From Cymodocea nodosa (taxonomy: Eukaryota > Streptophyta > Magnoliopsida > Alismatales > Cymodoceaceae), in NCBI GenBank assembly GCA_036874045.1, contig CM072346.1, forward strand, positions 10,950,001 to 11,014,000: a stretch of 64,000 bases of DNA, in the 5' to 3' direction. The position numbers were made by a program, and so were the translations under genes. Shown in pieces: positions 57,830-64,000 of the stretch. A model generated the notes under the pieces. That model did no database searches. It worked only from the letters and a program-made list of their open reading frames with translations, and was not told the DNA's origin. Position 1 is the stretch's first letter; the number at the start of each line of letters is the position of its first letter.

Positions 57830-59622
57830 GTGTATCTAGAGAAGTCATCTACTAAAACAAATATGTACCATTTACCACCAAGACTCATGATTCTTGTTGG
57901 TCCAAATAGATCCATATGTATAAGTTCTAAGACTCTCTTGCTTGAAATATCAGTTTTGGATTTAAAAGAGTTTTTGTGAAGTTTACCTAACTCACATGCA
58001 TCACACATAAAGTTCTTTGAGTATTTAATCTTTGGTAAACCTCTCACTAAATGTTTTCTAGATAGTTTATGTAACAGTCTCATATTTATATGCCCAATCC
58101 TTCTATGCCATAGATATGCATCACTAGTTTCAGCTAACAAACATGAATTTAAATCAACTGCACTAGAAGGTAAAGATAAAATACATACAGAACCTTTTCT
58201 TTTAGCAATAAACTTAATTTCATCTGTATTTTTATCAATTATTTTGCATACATTATCTTCAAACACTACATAATATCTATTTTCAGTTAGTTTTATGACA
58301 CTCAGCAAATTAAATCCTAGGTTTTCTACATATAGTACATTCGAAATAACACAAGTAGGAGTTATTTGAACATTGCCCATACCTATGATTTTATTTTTGC
58401 TTTTGTTTCCAAATGTTACACTTCCTTTCATGGTATTTGTAAAATTTTGTAATAGACTTTTTTGTCCGGTCATGTGACTTGACGCTCCACTGTCCAAGAT
58501 CCATTTTGATGTTGTTTCCTCCTCAAACTCATCTGCCATGAAGCACACATGAGCAACATCTTCTAACTCTTGTTCTCCTTCTAAATGTGAAGATTTTGAT
58601 GCAGATTCCTCAGATTCAGACTCTTCAGACATGTCATCCCAAGTGACCTTGAAAGCCTTTTTCTTGTAAAACTTTTTCTGTGTTTTCTGAGCCGTCTTCT
58701 TCTGATTTGTCCTACTTTGCTTTTCATTTTTCCTCATAGGACAATCTGGAGAAAGATGTCCAAGTTTCTTACAATTGTAACATACATACTTTCTGGATGA
58801 AGAATTCTTGTCATTCGATGATTTTGACGTTGAGGGTTTATCATTTTTGTTCCATTGCTGTTTCCTAGCTTTCTTGAATTTCCTAGTCAGCAAAATCAAA
58901 TCCTCGTCAGAATCAGTAGATATATCAGAATCTGTATTAATTTCGAAGGCTATTTCTTTCTTCATTTTTAGTTTGTTGTGACTTAGTGATTCATTTAATT
59001 GAACTTCATAAGCTGTTAAATTTCCTATAAGTTCATTCATAGAATAAACATTTAAATCTCGTGATTCCTCAATTGATGTTACTTTCTGAGACCATTTAAA
59101 ACTTAGGGATCTGAGAATTTTCCTCACCAAATCCTTCTGTTCAAAATTCTTTCCTAAACATTTTAAAGAGTTTATGATATCAAGAAATCTAGAAAACATC
59201 TCAGAAATATTTTCATCTTCATGCATCTTAAAGAGTTCATACTTATGAATCAACATGTTTATTTTGGTCTATTTAACTTGAGAAGTACTTTCATGTGAAA
59301 CTTCTAATGCATGCCACACCTCATAAGCAGATTTATATGCCGACACTTTACTGAACTGTTCATAACTCAATGCACAAAATAAAATATTTAAGCCCTTAGC
59401 ATTCAGAGTTTCATTTTCTTTTTTAGTAATTGTCCATGTATTATAAGGAGTAGTTAACAGAGTATATGGTTTAGAAATCATGAACCACAACTTATGATCT
59501 ATACTTTGAAGAAAAACAGTCATCCTATATTTACAATATTCAAAATGTATTCCATCAAATAAAAGAGGACGATTAAGATTTTGGCCTTCATATAAAGAAA
59601 AATTACCATTTCCAGTAGCCAT
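57814..59622 (-). pseudogene. gag-pol: gag, protease and truncated integrase of M2
   Basis: One frame with a single TAG (59269-59271). gag starts 'MATGNGNFSLYEGQNLNRPL' with 'LLFDGIHFEYCKYRM' and 'AYEVWHALEVSHE'. The zinc knuckle 'CYNCKKLGHLSPDC' is intact. Protease site 'WILDSGASSHMTG' is intact, followed by 'NVLYVENLGFNLLS'. Pre-integrase: 'LWHRRIGHINMRLLHKL', 'CDACELGK'. Integrase retains only the first catalytic Asp ('LIHMDLFGPT') and ends at 'DDFSRYTWV', where the deletion begins. gag and protease could still be made apart from the one stop. Confidence 0.9.
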
Positions 59623-59807
59623 TTTACCTTAGATTTTTCAACCTATTTGATTTTAAACAGTCTAAAAACTTTAAAACAACTTGAGCCTTAAATCAATAGA
59701 GTTAAACGTATGCTTAGATATTAATTTCTATTTAAAAACAAGGAAGGTAGAATAAGCAATGATATTAAATAAGTTGGTATCAATTTTATATCAAAGATTA
59801 TTAACAA

Positions 59808-59820
59808 AGCTCTGATACCA
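59808..59820 (-). other. Primer-binding site of M2
   Basis: TGGTATCAGAGCT on the minus strand, a perfect match to the usual site for initiator tRNA-Met, two bases inside the 5' LTR end (59823). Confidence 0.92.
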
Positions 59821-59822
59821 CT

Positions 59823-61402
59823 TGTAGGATCGTATGGCTACACAAGAGGGGGGTGAATTGTGTATTTTTAATATTTTCTGAAATATAATTGAAACTTTAA
59901 AACTCAAAAACAAGTCGAGACATTGTTTTCATAAAATCATTTTTATTCAAGCTTTCAATTACAATATACAATTCAATTCTCCTCAGAAATTGTAGATGCA
60001 ATTATATTTTGATACCATGTATCATCTAAACAATTTCATAACTACAAACAGAGAAAACTAATTTGCGGAATTTAAAACTTTTCTCCATGTTTGAGATCTT
60101 TCTTCTTCTTCTCTTTCTTCTTCAGCAATTCTTCAATGACGAATATCTTGTCTTTTCATGCTTCACCGAATTTGCTTTCTTCTGATACTTCAAATCTTCA
60201 GTGACGAAAATCTTACCTTTTTATGCTTCACTAAACTTTCTTCCACTTGAGAGATTTTCCCCGAGAAGGTGTTTTTGATCCCTGAAAAAGATTTTTCTTT
60301 TGGTGTGCAGGGATGATTTGATCCTTGAAAAGATTTTTCATTTTGTGTGCAAGGATAAATTGATCAACGAGAATTCTATGCCTTTTATACTGTATCTTCA
60401 TTTCATACATATCCTTCACGTTTAACCACCACCAGTCTTCCACTTCTCCACGTCTTTTCTTTTTCCTTCATCGAAACACACACGTTCTAACCCACGTTTA
60501 TATTTCAAATTTTCTTTAATCATCAGTCCTGGATCTCTAAAAAATTTCCTACAAAATAAACTTTCTCGTCCAAAAGTTTTCATCAGTGTAATAAGAAGTC
60601 GTTACTTTAATGTTAACTAAACGAGTAACACAAGTATATATATAACTTGACGTTTCTAACTTAACGAGTTCCTCATGTGCTATTTCACGTGACAAGTACT
60701 ATAGCTAACTCAACGAACTATGTCTGTGGTGTTATGCTATCTCAACGAACCATCTCCGTTGTGTTATGATAACTCAATGAACCAACAATAAACTAATGTT
60801 TTTATAATAAGAATTTTACCACGTGCAAAAATAACAACTTAAGTTTATAACGCTAACCTAACTCGTTGCCTTAGTGTTCAATATAGCAACTCAACAAGTT
60901 TAGTTATGTTAACTTAACGAGTTAAACATGTGCACCTCACGTGATACAATACAACATTCGTAACTTATAATTTCACCACGTGTATAACACTAACTTAATG
61001 AGTTCATCTCTTCTTTTACTCACTAACTTAACGAGTTATCACGTGACCTATTTTAACCTTTAAGCCTCTAACTTAACGAGTTCTCACGTGACCTCTATAC
61101 AAACAAAACTCTAACTTAACGAGTTGTCTAAACGTGCACTGTTCATGATACAGAAGATATAACATTAAAACATATCATGTTTTTCAATAAAAACACACGT
61201 TAACTTAACGTTTAGCTAAATGAGAAATTAATGCAATGAAACGATTAGTTATTAACTTCAGATCCAATACAAACAAGTATTTATATCAGTAAGCTTTTTC
61301 TGTATTAATTGATGATTTTAATTTCTTTTCACAAGCAATAGTAATTGAGCAAATATGATTATTTTCATTCAACACACATCATCAAAACAAAAATACTCAA
61401 CA
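59823..61402 (-). repeat. 5' LTR of M2
   Basis: 1,580 bp, same ends and repeat units as the 3' LTR. Differences by eye are few: a 3-bp length change near 59857 and scattered substitutions, such as 'accaacaataaacta' against 'accagtaataaacaa'. TATA box at 60381-60389. Confidence 0.93.
60381..60389 (-). promoter_or_regulatory. TATA box of the M2 5' LTR
   Basis: TATAAAAGG on the minus strand, same position as in the 3' LTR; likely start of element transcription. Confidence 0.6.
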
Positions 61403-61407
61403 GAGGT

Positions 61408-62448
61408 GTTTAATATGTAAGGGTGAAAAATAAGGAAAAGTGGTTGGAAGCAATAAGACTCAAGATATTTAACCTACCCTTGTCCAAATGTTTTTAACTT
61501 TCTACACTTTCCCATTTTCAGTAATGTCAAAGTGATTGCCATTATCAAAAAAAAAAAAAGGGAATGTTTGTTGCAAAGAGCAACCAACACCAATATTGCT
61601 TAAAAAAAAAAAAACCTCCGATTATGGTTATGCTGATAGTTTCATAATTCTCTAAGATTTTTTTTTTCTCTTAGTTAATTACATAACAGACATGGTTAAG
61701 GGAAAATATACCTTGGGGTTGCTTCATGGAAATTTCAAACTGGCTGGAGAGAACATATTAAATGTATCTAAATTTTTTTATTTTAAAACATTAAGTTCTA
61801 GCATTGAAGTTTATAAAAACTGATTTCTTTAAGGTTAATAAGGTGAACCATAGGATCAAGTCCTTATGCTAAGTGAAATGTGTTATTTATCTTAATGTGG
61901 AGCCTTGAATAATTTAGTAGTTCTCCAACAATTAAAAGCTAAATAAAAAAACAAAAAATATATATATATATATATAAAGTCAAAACATTATAACAATACA
62001 AATACCTCAACCAAAATATTTTTGATTTCTTTTATTCATATATTTAGGGGGAGTTTATTCTTTTTGATATGTCTGATTTTCTCCATTTAAAATTTTTTTT
62101 AGTCAGCATATTTTTAGGGGGAGTTATTTTTTTACCTAGGGGTGCTGGAAGTCATCGGAGAGTTAGTTTCTTTGTCTTAAGGGTTTTTCGGACAGTTACG
62201 TTGTAACTATCTGAAAACTTCTTACTTTTCGGCAAGTTACTGTCTTGTGCCTTATTTCTTTTTCGGACAGTTATCTTGTAACTATCCGAAAATTCTTTTC
62301 TTTCGGTAAGTTTGACCTCTAACTCACCGATCTCTAGAACTTTCCGATTTTTATATTTGCTTTCGGAAGGTTATCTTCTCACTTTGTCTTAACCTTTTGA
62401 CTCTCAAATCTTTCGTTTGTTTCATCCCTTTTTCGCGCTTTCTCCTTC
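61408..62448 (+). other. N region between M2 and the envelope-like ORF
   Basis: Continuation of 50655-51082. No ORF. It holds A-runs near 61548 and 61601, an AT microsatellite (about 61957-61976), two internal polypurine tracts TTAGGGGGAG (62044-62053 and 62114-62123), and a hairpin cluster (62185-62330). A pyrimidine-rich leader ends at the ATG at 62449. Confidence 0.7.
62185..62330. repeat. Hairpin cluster upstream of the N envelope-like ORF
   Basis: Three inverted repeats: 62185-62217 (TTTTCGGACAGTTAC / GTAACTATCTGAAAA), 62259-62293 (TTTTCGGACAGTTA / TAACTATCCGAAAA) and 62301-62330 (TTTCGGTAAG.. / ..TAACTCACCGA). They lie 119-264 bp upstream of the ATG. The same units fill the N LTR (44162-44620). 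Confidence 0.85.
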
Positions 62449-64000
62449 ATGGCTTCATCTAGTCGTTTCTCTGCCCTCTCTCTGCAAGAGCAAGAACAGC
62501 AAATTCACAGAATGGAGTAGGATCTCCAGACAAGTATGGAGACTCTTTCTCCTAAACAAGTTCAACAAATTATTTCTGCTAGAGAAGAGGTTATAGATAT
62601 TGAGTTAGTTTATGGCACTTCAGAAATAGTTACTCGGTTATTATGTTTGGAAAAACAATTGTCTGTTCTTCGTAAATTTTGTCCTATTTCCACTGGTGCT
62701 AAAAGTAGAAAACAGTTGAAAACCAAGAAGCATTCCTCGAGAAAATACATCAAAACTTCCACTGGTCATAAGAAACTGAAGACCTCTTCTACCCATGATT
62801 CACAAAGCAGTAAAACAGATTGTGTTGATTCTAGGGTTTCTAGGGATTCTTCTTCGGATGATGAAGATATATTTACTGCCAAAGTGAACTCCTTAGAACC
62901 TCAATTTAAATCTGTTTATGAGCCTTATGTTAGCCAATTTTTGAATGCTTCTGAGGATTCTAGGGCATCTAAAAAATGAGCACTGCATATGGCTCTACAT
63001 TTACAAGATACTGTAGTTAGGAGGAGAACTCAAGCATTATTGCATAAACTTAGTGAGCAACCAGGAATTAAGATTCAAGAGCCTACAAAGCCTGCTTATC
63101 TTCATGATTTTTCTGATTTGGTAGAGAAGATGAAATCATTGGCTGAACCTGCATTCTTTTTGCCATAAAAAGGGATTGATTTCAGGCATGTGGCTGGCCG
63201 TTCATATCCTCCAATTCTTGAGTTATGTATTGGAATTCTACACCAAATTGCTCCTGGTCCTTCCCATTTGATCTCCTCAGCCAGTCAAATTTTGCCTACA
63301 GTTGTCTCCTCTCCCCTTCCATCTACTTCATTTACTTATTCTAGGAGAAGAAAGAAAACCCTTTCTTCTCATCCAAGTTTTGCTCAATCTTTGCTTGTTC
63401 ATAGAGAAGAATTCACACCTCCTCCTCCTTCATCTGATGTCGAATCTCATCCAATTCCTTCACCTCACACTCAAATGGTGATACAAGGATTGTATGAAGA
63501 TTCAAGTTTTGTCTCTACTCCTCAATCTCCTCCTCCTTCTACAAAACCTCCCATAGATGAAGATCTAGAGGTTGAAGTTCATTTTTCTTCAGACATCCCT
63601 TCAGATATATATTATTTCAGATCCTCTACAACTAGGGATTTGTTTTTTAATAAATATCAGGGCTTGAAGTTTATTTACAGCAGACCTGTAAATTTTAAAG
63701 GAATGGATTCGATTCATAGTCTGCTAATTCATTAAGGGCTTTTAGGTCTTATTTCTACCCCATTAGGGTTATCTATTTTTGAAGACCTAATTCCTCTTTT
63801 CTACTCCAACCTTGATATTTTTCCTCATTTTTGTCTCCTACACCTCCAAAATCAAACAATAAGAATTGATGGAGAATTTTTGGAGAATCTGTTTGGCATA
63901 CAATCTTCTGATATAAATATTGCTCTTTCTCCATTAGAGCTTGGGTGGCAGGAATCCGAGATAAATAAATTGATTGGAAACTCTTCTAACAGAAAATTCA
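62449..64000 (+). pseudogene. Envelope-like ORF of N, continues past the window
   Basis: ATG at 62449 ('MASSSRFSALSLQEQEQQIH'). The frame stays the same to 64000 despite stops at 62518, 62977, 63166 and 63733. N-terminal Lys/Ser-rich region, then Pro/Ser-rich region (63280-63560), then the conserved block shared with M2: 'YYFRSSTTRDLFFNKYQGLK', 'RPVNFKGMD', 'LIPLFYSNLDIFP', 'IDGEFLENLFGIQ'. This is the plant retrotransposon envelope-like/putative plant transposon domain (from memory). No signal peptide or transmembrane helix is seen in the visible part. The remaining part of the domain should lie just beyond the window. Confidence 0.78.

Larger units (their letters stand above)
51083..61402 (-). 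mobile_element. SIRE-like copia element M2, complete insertion with internal deletion
   Basis: 10,320 bp bounded by LTRs 59823-61402 (5') and 51083-52659 (3'), with perfect GAGGT duplications at 51078-51082 and 61403-61407. Minus-strand order: primer-binding site, gag, protease, truncated integrase, RT end-RNase H, spacer with internal polypurine tract, envelope-like ORF, polypurine tract. The LTRs are near-identical by eye, pointing to recent insertion. A deletion joins integrase to RT at 57814-57829, so the copy cannot move on its own. Confidence 0.95.
43993..64000 (+). mobile_element. SIRE-like copia element N, interrupted by M2, right end outside the window
   Basis: 5' LTR 43993-45725, primer-binding site, gag, protease-integrase, RT-RNase H (to 50654), 3' region, then M2 (51083-61402). 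The rest of the 3' region follows, then an envelope-like ORF from 62449 to the window edge. Left flank AATGG (43988-43992). Pol is in a single frame from 47616 to 50654. The insertion disrupted the envelope-like ORF of M1. Confidence 0.92.

Noticed and set aside
61957..61976. AT microsatellite as a possible promoter for the N envelope-like ORF
   Set aside because: Almost 480 bp upstream of the ATG and simple sequence; the hairpin cluster is a better candidate.
63190..63735. A Pro/Ser-rich frame that could be annotated as a separate host gene
   Set aside because: It is in the same frame as 62449-62976 and as the sequence after 63735, joined by single stop codons; it is part of the envelope-like ORF of N.

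Overview
The window is plant nuclear DNA, almost certainly from a flowering plant. Every supportable coding segment belongs to an LTR retrotransposon: Ty1/copia elements of SIRE-like type and Ty3/gypsy elements of Athila-like type. I find no host gene, tRNA, rRNA or CRISPR array. The DNA is AT-rich, and the reading frames are broken mainly by stops at former Gln and Trp codons. Species is not identifiable from what I can see. Lineage names (SIRE-like, Athila-like) come from domain order, primer-binding sites and downstream ORFs, without a database search.

I give the elements short names. Left block (1-13539): the end of a gypsy LTR (1-1204, family L). Then a minus-strand gypsy element A (1205-8477) that has a gag gene downstream of its integrase. 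Its pol is split by a solo LTR (K, 5695-7378, repeat ACCTC on both sides). Abutting it is S1 (8478-13459), a minus-strand copia element cut off before its gag.

Centre (13540-40743): two minus-strand gypsy elements of one family, G1 and G2, in head-to-tail tandem sharing the LTR at 22861-24699. Both have lost the main gag domain; G1 also lacks a protease. G1 carries a solo LTR of family L (20641-22818) just past its primer-binding site. G2 is split by a plus-strand copia element S2 (25952-35748), whose 5' LTR holds a solo LTR of the G family (26590-28440, repeat GTAAG). Thus G hosts S2, which hosts G. A further G-family LTR in plus orientation (13540-15404) ends the block on the left.

Right block (40744-64000): pieces of a plus-strand copia element M1 (LTR pieces, RNase H, envelope-like ORF). 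This is broken at 43992 by a second copia element N (plus strand, 43993 to beyond the window). N is itself split by a complete minus-strand element M2 (51083-61402, repeat GAGGT), of the same family as M1. M2 has near-identical LTRs but has lost the end of integrase and most of reverse transcriptase. M1, M2 and N all carry a long envelope-like ORF downstream of RNase H.

The most interesting pattern is regulatory. Short hairpins with an AGTTA...TAACT core recur in the LTRs of unrelated gypsy and copia families. The same hairpins sit again inside the elements, just upstream of the downstream (envelope-position) ORF. In N and M2 an internal polypurine tract precedes them. The arrangement resembles a second 'polypurine tract + U3 promoter' module driving that ORF.
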